From NCBI GenBank assembly GCA_946811185.2, contig OX328107.1, positions 42,212,360 to 42,276,359 of the forward strand: a DNA stretch of 64,000 nucleotides. The letters are read 5' to 3'. Shown here piece by piece: positions 33,001-35,339 of the stretch. The notes below the pieces were generated by a model. The model did no database searches. It was not told the origin of the DNA and saw nothing but the letters and a program-made list of their open reading frames with translations. This DNA comes from Hippopus hippopus. Its lineage: Eukaryota; Mollusca; Bivalvia; Cardiida; Cardiidae. Within the stretch, counting starts at the first letter, position 1. Every line of letters begins with the position of its first letter. Both the position numbers and the translations under genes were made by a program.

Positions 33001-34435
33001 TCTACAATTGTGCCACAATGCGTGGGTGGTATTATGACGTGAACACTTTCTGCAAAGACTACGGACAAGTATGTTGTCTTACGTGCATAGAGGAGGCAGA
33101 TGATTTTCACTTTACGCCCACCACAACACAGGCACCACGGTGTATAGATAACGGGTTTTACGGTTATGATTGCCAAGAAATGCAGCTGTGGTATGCAACC
33201 TTTGATGATTTCTGCTATGATAATGAAGAGGAGTATTGTTGTGAAACCTGTAGAGATAGGAAAATAGGTAGGGTGAACCATTCTGTTTGATTTGATTGTA
33301 TGAAGTTTATAGCTGTTTTCTGCATTATTTCAGTGATATCACAGGGGCCAGTGCACCTATCCAAGCTTTTCTGAAGTTTCTTTGTCCAGTACTTCACACA
33401 ATATTTCAAGCCACTGGCTGCTTTCCAACATTACCATCGTCAAACCAATGATCACCTGTGAGAGAGGAATGAATCTTGCTGCAATGACTATTGATCCTGG
33501 AAAAGAAATAGAACAAGCTGAGGATACTAAGCAGCGACCCCCGGAAGTCCTGACTGTGCTATATGGGCTCAGCCTTTTTGATTTGATGGTATATAAATAA
33601 ATGGAAATAATCTATATCAAAGTGTATAAGTTCTTTTAAAATTCTTTATCAATAATTTATCTTGTGCATTCTTCAGTATGTTAACATTTTTTTATTTGAA
33701 GGTACATATCAACCATTATCTCCTAAACTTTTTTCAAAACAGTCCCATTATGTTTAATGACCCTGATGAGTGACCCTGAAGCCTGTAAAATCGTTGTGGG
33801 AAAAGTAGAAAATGCTGGTCATCAGCATTTTCTGCTTTTCCCACAATGTTTTCTTCCCTCTCGCAGACATTCATTTGAGCCACATTTAAGTTTTCTATCC
33901 CTGGTTGTAAAAACTTAAGATTGTGTGTTTAAAATGTTGATATTTCCTCTCCTGATAAAACAAATTTGCCTGTCTGCCACAATATTTCAAAAGATCATCT
34001 ACAACAAAATGAATGTCCCCAGCAGATAGTAAGGTGCTGAGCAATTCTGCTGTGACAAGATTTTTTAATTTCTGATGAAAGTGACATTCAAGTCTTTAAT
34101 CCTTCACCGCACAATCCCAAATTTTATCAATCCTTTCATTAAAGGCTTTTGAAAACACTATGGGAAAAGGAGAAAATGCTGGTTAACAGCATTTTCTTCT
34201 TTTTCCACAATGTTTTCAAAAGCCTTTTTTTCTAAGGATCTTTAAACTTGGGATTGTGCAGAAAAGGGTTAACAGGGTCCACAGATTTTCACAAAAGAAA
34301 CACAATTGTTTCATTTCAGCTTGTCAGGACTTGGGATTTGCCGGATTTACCTGTGAAAAGTTACGAAAATGGTCCAGCAATCAATGGAAATTTTGCAAGA
34401 ATTGGGGAAAGTACTGTTGTAAGACATGTAGCTAA
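2892..34435 (+). CDS. Secreted M12B zinc metalloprotease, ADAMTS/mig-17-like, with three ShK-like modules (5' partial)
   Basis: Seventeen coding exons join with consistent phases into 728 residues plus stop; the N-terminal signal exon is missing. Residues 1-190 are the prodomain, ending in a basic KSKKR (186-190) that suits furin-type cleavage. Residues 196-430 are the reprolysin catalytic domain: HELGHNLGADHD at 370-381 supplies the three zinc ligands, Glu371 is the general base and Met396 (RYIMAP) is the Met-turn. Residues 465-527 match the ADAMTS second cysteine-rich domain (CSRLWC ... GTSCG ... WCFEGYC). Residues 532-587 form a Thr-rich linker, probably O-glycosylated. Residues 595-630, 649-685 and 692-727 are three C-x9-C-x13-C ... 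CC-x2-C modules of ShK-like type. No thrombospondin repeat is present, which separates it from true ADAMTS proteins. It likely acts outside the cell on matrix proteins; the substrate is unknown. The exon joins are inferred, but the phases leave little freedom. Confidence 0.9.
3883..3972 (+). CDS. Metalloprotease exon, prodomain part 2
   Basis: The acceptor is TCTTTTTCAG and the donor GTAAAA, both in phase 0. Residues 47-76 contain VRFYQDKSHAGTFTVKC and a second Cys (PGCKRLV), probably a disulfide pair. A TTAA-A element starts only 11 bp after the exon. Confidence 0.85.
3984..4207 (+). repeat. TTAA-A element, L-R
   Basis: It starts TTAACCCATTACCAGACGACAAA and has the full L arm and an intact core (4095-4155). 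The R arm ends TGCGGTAAAGG without a clean TTAA. Confidence 0.85.
4208..4388 (-). repeat. TTAA-A element, R-L, diverged
   Basis: It abuts the previous copy in opposite orientation. The core is weakened (GTAAAGGAGAAAATGCTGATAACC). The L arm is recognisable on the right (CATCTGAGCCACATTTAGGC ... GGGCTTTCAATTTTG). Confidence 0.6.
4409..4619. repeat. TTAA-D palindromic element
   Basis: Bounded by TTAA on both sides, with TIRs TTAAGGATGGGGCACCCTAA / TTAGGGTGTTCTATCCTTAA. Almost the whole element folds back (CGGATTCGGGTAATTCGTAA against TTACGGATTACCCGAGTC). A second copy is at 54445-54644. Confidence 0.8.
4849..5108 (-). mobile_element. tRNA-derived SINE, 5' head missing
   Basis: The body matches the SINE copies at 11619 and 49199 in reverse orientation (GCCAGTGCACGTATCCAAGC, CCAAGCCACTGGCTGCTTTC). 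It ends within the tRNA-related segment (CCAAGCTGGGGATACGAA). Confidence 0.8.
5151..5278 (+). repeat. TTAA-A element, core and R arm only
   Basis: An almost perfect core (AACATTGTGGGAAAAGGGGA with its complement) is followed by an R arm ending GGATTGTGCGGTAGAGG. The L arm is missing. Confidence 0.75.
5322..5589 (+). CDS. Metalloprotease exon, prodomain part 3 (weak donor)
   Basis: The acceptor is GATTTCAG. Residues 77-165 contain NFYINGENYEIYPDW and FGYPHVLVRQHLPEDF. Phase matching to the next exon requires a donor at CCTG/GTTGTT (5590), a poor match to GTRAGT. Read through, the frame stops at TAA 5595-5597, with AATAAA at 5620-5625, so a prodomain-only transcript is possible. Confidence 0.8.
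5993..6221 (+). repeat. TTAA-A element, L-R, full length
   Basis: TTAA ends are at 5993 and 6218. The L arm reads CTCTTTACCAAACGACAAAA and the R arm ends TGCAGCAAAGGG. The core is intact at 6103-6163. It lies in the intron after the weak-donor exon. Confidence 0.92.
6360..6766. repeat. Eroded overlapping TTAA-A copies
   Basis: Two or more diverged copies overlap here. One half-core lies near 6390-6500. An R arm with half a core lies at 6540-6620, and an L arm in reverse follows to 6720. No single intact copy can be delimited. Confidence 0.6.
6795..6844 (+). CDS. Metalloprotease exon, prodomain part 4
   Basis: This small 50-bp exon lies between TTCTTACAG and GTAAAA. Its first two bases complete a split codon, then come DPDTRSTEKITKDWTE. 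The in-phase join to both neighbours supports it despite its size. Confidence 0.75.
6861..7410. repeat. Family B TIR element, split by a TTAA-A insertion
   Basis: It starts TATGAGCCAAGCTCTGTGAA with the subterminal AAAAGGGGG. It is interrupted at 7013-7239 by a TTAA-A copy and resumes with TGGATTTTATTGATCC. The far end is eroded (TGCATTACAGAGATGCAATA). Confidence 0.7.
7013..7239 (-). repeat. TTAA-A element, R-L, nested in family B
   Basis: TTAA occurs at 7013-7016 and 7236-7239. Removing the element with one TTAA restores the family B phrase GTTAGACTTAATGGATTTTA. The core at 7073-7130 lacks a few bases of its right side. Confidence 0.92.
7837..8067. repeat. Family B TIR element, complete
   Basis: The ends are TGTGAGCCGTGCTCTGTGAA and TTTTGCCAGAGCATGGCTAA. 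Inside are GCAGGCTGACCTTGGCTGAA and the family phrase GATCCATAATCATGTGATGA. Confidence 0.8.
8383..8622. repeat. Family B TIR element, complete
   Basis: It runs from GATCCATGCTCTATGAAAAG to TTGCCAGAGTGCCACTCATA. It carries an internal palindrome, TCAGTCTGTGCAATCTGCAC/AGGCTGACC, typical of the family. Confidence 0.8.
8698..9151 (+). repeat. TTAA-A element, L-R, host of a nested copy
   Basis: The L arm begins at TTAA 8698 and is interrupted at 8774 by another copy. It resumes at 9001 with ATGGTGCAATTTTTCTTTG, then has an intact core and an R arm ending GTGCAGTAAAGGATCAA. Confidence 0.88.
8774..9000 (-). repeat. TTAA-A element, R-L, nested copy with TTAA duplication
   Basis: TTAA flanks both ends (8774-8777, 8997-9000). 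Excising it with one TTAA rebuilds the host phrase AATGTGGCTTAAATGGTGCA, close to the family's usual GTGGCTCAAATGATGCA. Confidence 0.93.
9241..9332 (+). CDS. Metalloprotease exon, cleavage site and start of catalytic domain
   Basis: The acceptor is TTTTTTGCAG and the donor GTATGT. It encodes TILKSKKRQKTD, with the dibasic processing site, and then the first beta strand of the protease, ITYSVEAFVVIDPALWE, typical of M12B enzymes. A TTAA-A copy begins within 25 bp of the donor. Confidence 0.88.
9356..9755. repeat. Two adjoining diverged TTAA-A copies
   Basis: An R-L copy (9356-9558) has lost the right half of its core. An L-R copy (about 9555-9755) has a heavily mutated core. They meet at AGTTAAGTC. 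Confidence 0.65.
9972..10242. repeat. Family B TIR element, complete
   Basis: The ends are ATGAGCTGTGCTCTGGCAAA and CACAGAGCACAGCTCATATA. The inner palindrome CAGGTCAGCCTGCGCGGACT/GCGCGGGCTGACCTGG is well preserved. Confidence 0.82.
10246..11121 (+). repeat. TTAA-A element carrying a later 722-bp insertion
   Basis: A diverged L arm and half a core (10250-10310) lead to an R arm ending GTGTGGTAATGGG. This end is split by the 10385-11106 element and finishes in TTAA at 11118-11121. Confidence 0.65.
10385..11106. mobile_element. Element with GGCCAAAACGTCC subterminal repeats and a 10-bp target duplication
   Basis: The left 95 bp contain repeated GGACGTTTTGGCCA-like units. The right 130 bp contain the same units inverted (GGCCAAAACGTCC at 10996, 11029, 11056 and 11088). 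The direct repeat TGGTAATGGG flanks the insert at 10375-10384 and 11107-11116. A 9-10 bp duplication and repetitive subterminal arms recall Mutator-like non-autonomous elements, but the superfamily is not proven. There is no transposase frame. Confidence 0.72.
11118..11347 (-). repeat. TTAA-A element, R-L, full length
   Basis: It shares its left TTAA (11118) with the end of the preceding copy. The core at 11178-11240 is intact and the right end reads GTCTGGTAAAGAGTTAA. An eroded copy follows to about 11540. Confidence 0.9.
11619..11937 (-). mobile_element. tRNA-derived SINE, full length, 13-bp target duplication
   Basis: The flanks ATTTGGTGAAGGA at 11606-11618 and 11938-11950 are identical. 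Read on the minus strand, it starts with the tRNA-like head (CCCGGTAGCTCAGTCGGTAG, TTCGATCCC) and ends in an ATCAATC tail. It lies 39 bp upstream of the protease exon at 11977. Confidence 0.93.
11977..12070 (+). CDS. Metalloprotease exon, catalytic domain helix A region
   Basis: The acceptor is TATATTTTACAG and the donor GTCAGT. It encodes HYARVKATNPTDPETATEEA and then LREYFSHIMNG. A SINE ends 39 bp upstream of the exon, leaving only a short pyrimidine tract of original intron. Confidence 0.88.
12111..12339 (+). repeat. TTAA-A element, L-R, full length
   Basis: TTAA ends are at 12111 and 12336. The core is slightly diverged (GGAAAAGAAGAAAATGATGC). It starts 40 bp after the exon ending at 12070 and is first in a chain of TTAA elements. 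Confidence 0.92.
12340..12517. repeat. TTAA-C element between two TTAA-A copies
   Basis: It holds the family hairpin GTAGATCAAGATCAGAC ... GTCTGATCTTGGATCTAC at 12378-12427 and the tail phrase GGCTTGAAAGTTTCATTT. It fills exactly the space between TTAA 12336 and TTAA 12518. Confidence 0.75.
12518..12734 (-). repeat. TTAA-A element, R-L
   Basis: TTAA ends are at 12518 and 12731. The R arm is intact and the core nearly so, with CTCCATTTACCACTATG on its right. The terminal part of the L arm is diverged. Confidence 0.85.
12735..13150 (+). repeat. TTAA-A element, L-R, diverged host copy
   Basis: The L arm (CTTGTCCAAATTGAGAGC) is cut at 12788 by a nested copy and resumes at 13017 with ATGTTGCTCATATGATGGAA. 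A degraded core and R arm follow to about 13150. Confidence 0.75.
12788..13016 (+). repeat. TTAA-A element, L-R, nested
   Basis: It is inserted at the TTAA of the host L arm (GATGACAAATTAA). The left TTAA is intact; the right end reads GTTTGGTAAAGGGATAA, a one-base change of TTAA. The core is intact. Confidence 0.88.
13144..13525. other. Intron sequence, nothing recognised
   Basis: AT-rich intron of the metalloprotease with a short T run at 13150-13161. No TIR, palindrome core or exon-like frame was found. Confidence 0.5.
13530..13820 (+). repeat. TTAA-A fragments
   Basis: A half element (core plus R arm, 13534-13636) is followed by a diverged L-R copy (13637-13820). Only a remnant of the second copy's core survives; its R arm ends GTGTGGTAAAAGGTTAA. 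Confidence 0.65.
13863..13940 (+). CDS. Metalloprotease exon, catalytic domain
   Basis: The 26 codons lie between TTTTGTAG and GTAAGG, phase 0 on both sides: VDLRYMSIDDPDIEM, then FVTLSGFLIIK. This matches the second beta strand region of reprolysins. Confidence 0.87.
14265..14675 (+). repeat. Two TTAA-A copies, the second full length
   Basis: A diverged L-R copy (14265-14450) runs into a well-preserved L-R copy (14447-14675). The second has an intact core at 14554-14614 and TTAA at 14672-14675; its left end is TGAA. Confidence 0.82.
14841..14998 (+). CDS. Metalloprotease exon, catalytic domain
   Basis: The acceptor is CTATACAG and the donor GTATAT. It encodes 52 residues including YADINVFIDRAQKWTNE, an acidic DTDDDDH run and the strand VFIFSG before the next exon. 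Confidence 0.88.
15100..15680. repeat. Probable dispersed repeat with a GTCTGTCTGTC run
   Basis: It contains TATACCCACTGAAGGC, then GTCCGTCTGTCCATCTG and GTCTGTCTGTCAGTCCG at 15170-15210, followed by TTGATGAAAATTGATATAAC. This style is common in mollusc introns; only one copy is seen here, so its limits are uncertain. Confidence 0.4.
15817..15860 (+). CDS. Metalloprotease exon, catalytic domain
   Basis: This 44-bp exon lies between CTAATTTCAG and GTAAGT. It reads YTLFDAPSGSTGVI and joins in phase to the next exon to give STGVIGVAYLNGICG, the strand leading into the active site. Confidence 0.87.
15905..16120. repeat. TTAA-A element with two R arms (R-R)
   Basis: The left side reads TTTGTCAAACAATCCCAAAG (R type). 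The right side has CTCAGGGTCATTAAAACTTT and GATTGTGTGGTAAT, also R type. A duplicated GATCCCTGGTTTTAAC segment lies between. Confidence 0.6.
16323..16650 (+). repeat. TTAA-A element with internal duplication of the L arm
   Basis: The L arm segment GACAAATTA.ATATGGCTCA occurs twice (16380 and 16468), each followed by TTTTGAAAGGGTAGAAAAAA. One core (16545-16593) and an R arm ending TTTAGTAAAGGTTAA follow. Confidence 0.72.
16789..17240. repeat. Two diverged TTAA-A copies, R-L, in tandem
   Basis: The first (16789-16996) and second (16996-17240) copies meet at GTTAGAGTTAAATGCCC. Both keep shortened cores (AGCATTTTCTCCTTTTG; GGAGAAAATGCTGGCTAACA). Confidence 0.7.
17498..17680. repeat. Family B element, partial
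   Basis: It contains AAGCCCCACTCTGGCAGAAT, GCATCTCCAA and ATCATGAGGTAGAATGGTCC, matching the inner part of family B. Both TIR ends are eroded. Confidence 0.6.
17764..18180 (+). repeat. TTAA-A element interrupted by a SINE
   Basis: The left end TTAACTCTTTAACACATGAC is cut by SINE sequence at 17789-17965. The L arm resumes with ATTGAAAGCATTTGCAGACG. The right end is GTATGGTAAAGGGTTAA. Confidence 0.75.
17789..17965 (-). mobile_element. tRNA-derived SINE, truncated
   Basis: The tail and central body are present (GTGTTTAATGCCGTTTTCAA, GCCACTGGCTGCTTTCTC). The tRNA-like head and neighbouring sequence are missing after CATGGTCAGCGGTGAGA. Confidence 0.82.
18178..18835 (+). repeat. Three eroded TTAA-A copies
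   Basis: L-R remnants lie at 18178-18380, 18395-18520 and 18620-18835. The last keeps a core half-pair (GAGAAAAGGAGAAAACTGC ... GCATTTTCTCCTTTTCCCC) and an R arm. Confidence 0.6.
19221..19381. repeat. Family B element, internally deleted
   Basis: It runs from AATGAGCCATGCTCTGGCAA to TTTTTCACAGAGTGTAGCTC, with the phrase ATTATACTAAGCAAGTCATC. It is about 80 bp shorter than complete copies. Confidence 0.72.
19441..19552 (+). CDS. Metalloprotease exon, zinc-binding helix
   Basis: The acceptor is GAATTTCAG and the donor GTATGT. It encodes VAYLNGICGKFRTS and ends in MTNLAAHELGH, the active-site helix with two zinc-ligand histidines and the catalytic Glu. Confidence 0.95.
19784..20012 (-). repeat. 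TTAA-A element, R-L, full length
   Basis: TTAA occurs at 19784 and 20009. The core at 19842-19902 is perfect over about 60 bp. The right TTAA is shared with the start of the next copy (GTAAAGAATTAACTCTTTAC). Confidence 0.93.
20009..20606 (+). repeat. TTAA-A element, L-R, with a 385-bp insert
   Basis: The L arm runs to TTACAGGCAACAT (20074), is interrupted, and resumes near 20450 with AAATGTGGTTCATATTGTAG. An intact core and R arm follow, ending near 20606. Confidence 0.8.
20075..20447. repeat. Insert with a long hairpin inside a TTAA-A copy
   Basis: The segment 20093-20217 is a long imperfect inverted repeat (GTTATTAAGCGAGCC / GGCGAGCTTAATAAC at its centre; GAGATAAAATTTTATTAAAC / TTTAAAAAGATTTTATCTC outside). 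The flanking part has TGACGTCAAAAATGACGTCA. No TIRs at the insert borders were resolved. Confidence 0.6.
20983..21395 (+). repeat. Two diverged TTAA-A copies, L-R
   Basis: The first copy (20983-21192) has a shortened core, GGAAAGGGGAGAAAATG. The second (21191-21395) has an incomplete core lacking the usual right side. Confidence 0.65.
21540..21905. repeat. TTAA-A remnants
   Basis: Pieces of L and R arms are mixed: GAATGGTCCAAATCAGAAGC, TTTACCACACATCCCGAG, GGAAAAAGGAGAAAATGCTG, and two successive L-arm ends AATTTGTCGTC at 21811 and 21872. No intact copy is present. Confidence 0.55.
21909..22189 (-). mobile_element. tRNA-derived SINE, head partly lost
   Basis: It begins with TTGATTGATTGTATGG and runs through GGCCGAGCCATGATCGATCC into CCTTGTTCTCAAGTCCTGG. 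It stops 42 bp upstream of the active-site exon at 22232 without the box A end. Confidence 0.85.
22232..22405 (+). CDS. Metalloprotease exon, third zinc ligand and Met-turn
   Basis: The acceptor is TTATTTTTCAG and the donor GTATGT. The split codon gives Asn, so the motif reads HELGHNLGADHD. The exon continues with the Met-turn RYIMAPFM and RFRFSQCSIEGFKRRF, the usual end of a reprolysin domain. Confidence 0.95.
22534..22760 (-). repeat. TTAA-A element, R-L, full length
   Basis: TTAA occurs at 22534 and 22757, and the core at 22590-22650 is intact apart from one base. It shares TTAA 22757 with the following copy in opposite orientation. Confidence 0.92.
22757..22987 (+). repeat. TTAA-A element, L-R
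   Basis: It begins at the shared TTAA 22757 and ends at TTAA 22984. The core is mutated on the left (TTGGCGGAAAAGGATAAAAT). The L arm is standard. Confidence 0.85.
23103..23370 (+). mobile_element. tRNA-derived SINE, 5'-truncated, with target duplication
   Basis: GAGGGTCATA flanks both sides (23093-23102 and 23371-23380). It begins within the tRNA-like head (GGTTGGATCCTC) and ends CAATCTATCAATCAATCAT. The target is a TTAA-A R arm. Confidence 0.88.
23407..23632 (-). repeat. TTAA-A element, R-L
   Basis: TTAA at 23407 is followed by CCCTTTATGAAACAATGC. The core is damaged (GAGAAAAGCAGAAAATGC). The right end reads ATTTGGTAAAGGGTTTA. Confidence 0.78.
23690..23886 (+). repeat. TTAA-A element, L-R
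   Basis: L arm remnant GACTGGGCCATATTGAAAG, good core at 23763-23825, and an R arm ending TTTAGTAAAAGCTTAA. A SINE fragment follows at once. Confidence 0.75.
23888..24062 (+). mobile_element. tRNA-derived SINE fragment
   Basis: The body only: ATGATGATGGTTATTGCGTC, CCAATGGCTTGGAAAGAGC and AAATCATGGATAGGTGTAC. Head and tail are absent. Confidence 0.72.
24309..24444 (+). CDS. Metalloprotease exon, disintegrin-like linker into cysteine-rich domain
   Basis: The acceptor is TTTTTTTCAG and the donor GTAAGT. It encodes NCLIGHGDFFNETAFN and LPGEIYSLDEQCRLLQGD. The phrase YSLDEQCRLLQG is characteristic of the ADAMTS region after the catalytic domain. Confidence 0.9.
24450..24680 (+). repeat. TTAA-A element, L-R, diverged
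   Basis: It starts just after the exon ending at 24444 (AATTCCTAACCATACAACAA). The L arm is clear and the core reads TAGGAAAAGGAGGAAATGCT ... AGCGTTTTATCCTTTTCCCA. The R end is eroded. Confidence 0.72.
24720..25240. other. Intron sequence, nothing recognised
   Basis: Single-copy-looking AT-rich intron between two protease exons. No TIR, exon-like frame or tandem repeat was found. Confidence 0.5.
25241..25469 (-). repeat. TTAA-A element, R-L, full length
   Basis: TTAA at 25241 and 25466, with an intact core. It ends 51 bp before the cysteine-rich-domain exon at 25520. Confidence 0.92.
25520..25633 (+). CDS. Metalloprotease exon, ADAMTS-type cysteine-rich domain
   Basis: The acceptor is TTTCTTTCAG; the donor GTTTTT is weak. 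It encodes TICSRLWCSAPDGSCN and APGTSCGQPGRNK. The C-x4-WC ... GTxCG pattern is the ADAMTS cysteine-rich signature. Confidence 0.9.
25904..26132 (-). repeat. TTAA-A element, R-L, full length
   Basis: TTAA at 25904 and 26129. The core has small changes (GGATAAAATGC ... CTCCATTTTCCAC). It is the first member of a three-element TTAA chain. Confidence 0.92.
26129..26205. repeat. Very short TTAA-C derivative
   Basis: Seventy-seven bases between two TTAA sites: TTAACCCTTAAGCTTC ... GTTGCACGTAGCAGCCTAAG. The right end matches the family C terminus (GTAGCAGTCTAAGG at 29935-29948), but the central hairpin is missing. Confidence 0.65.
26202..26430 (-). repeat. TTAA-A element, R-L, full length
   Basis: TTAA at 26202 and 26427. 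The core at 26262-26323 is intact except for one base. It follows the short TTAA-C derivative and shares its TTAA. Confidence 0.92.
26464..27090. repeat. Three eroded TTAA-A copies
   Basis: An L-R copy at 26464-26690, R-type remnants at 26745-26870 and an R-L copy at 26900-27095. Cores are interrupted by substitutions and small insertions. Confidence 0.6.
27151..27379 (+). repeat. TTAA-A element, L-R, full length
   Basis: TTAA at 27151 and 27376; the core at 27256-27318 is intact apart from one base. It is one of the closest copies to the family consensus. Confidence 0.93.
27380..28390. other. Intron sequence, largely without recognised repeats
   Basis: About 1 kb of AT-rich intron. A weak TTAA-C hairpin remnant (CAAAAATCAGGCCGC ... 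GTGATCTTGTTCTA) is near 28335-28382. Nothing else is supported. Confidence 0.5.
28391..28714 (-). repeat. TTAA-A element, R-L, diverged and extended
   Basis: TTAACCCTTTACCAAACAAT starts at 28393. The core is broken (GAGAAAAGGAAAAAACACTG). The L arm ends at 28714 with TCTGGTAAAGAGTTAA. Extra sequence lies between core and L arm. Confidence 0.7.
28777..28819 (+). CDS. Metalloprotease exon, end of cysteine-rich domain
   Basis: This 43-bp exon reads WCFEGYCHNRTAEE. It supplies the final C-x4-C of the cysteine-rich domain and an N-glycosylation sequon (NRT). A TTAA-A element starts 16 bp after the exon. Confidence 0.88.
28835..29057 (+). repeat. TTAA-A element, L-R, full length
   Basis: TTAA at 28835 and 29054, with an intact core at 28944-29004. 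It lies 15 bases downstream of the exon ending at 28819, so it almost abuts the splice donor. Confidence 0.92.
29128..29615 (-). repeat. TTAA-A element, R-L, host of a nested copy
   Basis: The host R arm (CCCTTTATCCAACAACCCTA) is cut at 29154 and resumes at 29382 with ATACCTGAAGAGAAAATG, followed by a weakened core. An L arm ends near 29615. Confidence 0.78.
29154..29381 (-). repeat. TTAA-A element, R-L, nested with TTAA duplication
   Basis: TTAA at 29154 and 29378. Removing it restores CCTATGTTTTAAATACCTGA in the host R arm, matching the family's GTTTTAACGACCCTGA register. Confidence 0.92.
29757..29960. repeat. TTAA-C element
   Basis: It starts near TTAACCCTTACCGTGCC and carries the hairpin GTGTAGATCCAAGATCAGAC / GTCTTATCTTGATCTTCAC. 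It ends GTGTAGCAGTCTAAGGGTT. The phrase TGAAACTTTCAACCCG is the reverse of the family tail. Confidence 0.75.
30202..30495 (+). mobile_element. tRNA-derived SINE, full length
   Basis: The head contains GGTAGCTCAGTCAGTAGCG (box A) and GGTTCGATCTC (box B). The body follows with CCAGTGGCTTGGAAAGGAT, and the tail is CAATCAATCAA. It sits in a TTAA-A left end. Confidence 0.9.
30498..30880. repeat. TTAA-A and TTAA-C remnants
   Basis: An L arm start (TTAACTCTTTACCAAACAAC) leads into a TTAA-C hairpin at 30629-30693 (GTGTAGATCAAGATCAGATT / AGTCTGATCCTGGATCTAC). A fragment of a reversed L arm follows up to the Thr-rich exon. Confidence 0.65.
30921..31088 (+). CDS. Metalloprotease exon, Thr-rich repeat linker
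   Basis: The acceptor AAAG has a poor pyrimidine tract; the donor is GTGTCC. The 55 residues consist of an imperfect tandem 8-residue repeat (consensus ETTxEPTV), about six copies, ending in a Ser/Thr run. This is a mucin-like spacer before the ShK-like modules. The phase matches both neighbours. Confidence 0.82.
31465..31624 (+). repeat. TTAA-A element with the right half of its core deleted
   Basis: The L arm and GGGAAAAGGAGAAAATGCTGG are present. Sequence then jumps straight to the R arm (TCTTCCTCAGGGTTGTTAAA). It ends GTAAAGGGTTAA. Confidence 0.8.
31808..32030 (-). repeat. TTAA-A element, R-L
   Basis: TTAA at 31808 and 32027. The core has lost the CTCCTTTT block on its right side. The L arm is diverged. 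Confidence 0.85.
32440..32625 (+). repeat. TTAA-A element, 5'-truncated
   Basis: Part of the L arm (AAAGCATTTGCAGACAAC), an intact core at 32506-32567, and an R arm ending TGTGAATGGTTAA. Its R arm is the source of the tandem pieces that follow. Confidence 0.8.
32626..32926 (+). pseudogene. Two decayed tandem copies of the start of the ShK-module exon
   Basis: The segment AAAGATATTTCTT ... TACTCAG plus about 45 bp of exon start occurs at 32626-32700, again at 32778-32850, and in the real exon at 32927-33000. In both decayed copies the exon-like part ends after GGACTTGATTT-type sequence and joins an R-arm fragment of a TTAA-A element. Each unit is about 150 bp. AG acceptors survive, but the frames cannot encode a module. 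Confidence 0.75.
32956..33267 (+). CDS. Metalloprotease exon, ShK-like modules 1 and 2
   Basis: The acceptor is GATACCCAG and the donor GTAGGG. It carries two six-Cys modules separated by an FTPTTTQAPR linker: CENKGLDFYNC ... WYYDVNTFC ... CCLTC and CIDNGFYGYDC ... WYATFDDFC ... CCETC. Two decayed copies of its first 45 bp or so lie just upstream. Confidence 0.9.
33288..33545 (-). mobile_element. tRNA-derived SINE, diverged
   Basis: GGCCAGTGCACCTATCCAAG and CAAGCCACTGGCTGCTTTCC are clear. The head is eroded (CTGAGGATACTAAGCAGCGA). It begins about 20 bp after the exon ending at 33267. Confidence 0.82.
33740..33930 (-). repeat. TTAA-A element, shortened
   Basis: A good core with one matched substitution (GGGAAAAGTAGAAAATGCTG / CAGCATTTTCTGCTTTTCCC), so the stem is kept. 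The arms are short. Confidence 0.75.
34098..34273. repeat. TTAA-A element with two R arms (R-R)
   Basis: The left end TAATCCTTCACCGCACAATC and the right end GGGATTGTGCAGAAAAGGGT are both R type, so the whole 175 bp is one long inverted repeat. It ends 46 bp before the last coding exon. Confidence 0.78.
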
Positions 34436-34442
34436 TCTGTTG
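34320..34442 (+). CDS. Metalloprotease last coding exon, ShK-like module 3
   Basis: The acceptor is TTTCATTTCAG. It encodes CQDLGFAGFTCEKLRKW ... FCKNWGKYCCKTCS, then TAA at 34433-34435. Seven bases later a consensus donor, TTG/GTAAGC, suggests that the 3'UTR is spliced. The coding part ends at 34435. Confidence 0.88.
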
Positions 34443-34534
34443 GTAAGCATTCAGTTCATATGTCATTTTTTTTCAGTATGGTGTTTACTCTGTTTTTTTT
34501 CATCATTACTGTATTTCATTTAAATCATGCAGCC

Positions 34535-34825
34535 AGTGTACCTACCCACGCTATCCTTAAACCAGTACCTTCTATTGCAAGTTCACTGTGATACGACTCA
34601 AAAAATATTGTAAGCGGAGTAAAACACCATCCAATCATTGACTCTGTTACCAGTACTTCTTCACAAGTCAGTGACTGCTTTCCCACATACCCTTTTTCAA
34701 AACAGTGATCAGCAGAGAGAAGAATTCATATTTCACAATGACTAATATCAATTCTTGGAAGAAATTGGCAGAAATGGGGATTCTTACCTGTAACCCACTG
34801 GTTTTAAGCCCTGTATGTTACTGAC
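34535..34825 (-). mobile_element. tRNA-derived SINE, strongly diverged
   Basis: Remnants GCAGCCAGTGTACCTACC, CACATACCCTTTTTCAAAAC and ATCAATTCTTGGAAGAAATT follow the SINE body order, with a sequence insertion near 34570-34640. Confidence 0.65.
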
Positions 34826-34835
34826 TCAGAAAGGG

Positions 34836-35064
34836 TTAACCCTTTACCAAACGACAATATTTTAGGTTTGTCCAAATCGAAAGCATTTGCAGACGACAAA
34901 ATAAAAGTGACTGAAAATTAGGTATTTGTTTTGTGAAGGGTAGAAAACATTGTGGGAAAAGGAGAAAATGCTGGTAACCAGCATTTTCTCCTTTTCCCAC
35001 AATGTTTTCTAAAAGCTTCTTTCTCGGGGTCGTCAAAAGTAGGGATTGTGTGGTAATGGGTTAA
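34836..35064 (+). repeat. TTAA-A element, L-R, full length
   Basis: TTAA at 34836 and 35061; perfect core at 34944-35005. The right TTAA is shared with an R-L copy. Confidence 0.92.
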
Positions 35065-35290
35065 CCCTTTACCACAAAATCCTGGTTTTTTACTATCTTT
35101 GGAAAGAAGGCTTTTGAAAACATTATGGGAAAAGGAAAACTGCTGGTAATCAGCATTCTCTCCTGTTCCTGTAATTTTTTCTGGCCTTACTAAGACAAAT
35201 CTTATTACTTGAGGCACATTTAATTCGTAAGTCTGCTAACGCTTTGGATATAGACAAGGCCAAAGCATTGTCGTTTGGTAAAGAGTTTAA
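35061..35290 (-). repeat. TTAA-A element, R-L, diverged core
   Basis: It starts at the shared TTAA 35061. The core has GGGAAAAGGAAAACTGCTGG on the left and TCTCTCCTGTTCCTG on the right. It ends TTTGGTAAAGAGTTTAA. Confidence 0.82.
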
Positions 35291-35339
35291 AGAACTTGCC
35301 ATTTGTCAAAGGTGTATGATTTTGTTTGTGTCAAATGCT

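Noticed and set aside
32956..34435. ShK-like modules as evidence of a venom or toxin gene
   Set aside because: They are C-terminal modules of a large secreted protease, joined in phase to its catalytic exons; this module type is common in non-toxic extracellular proteins.
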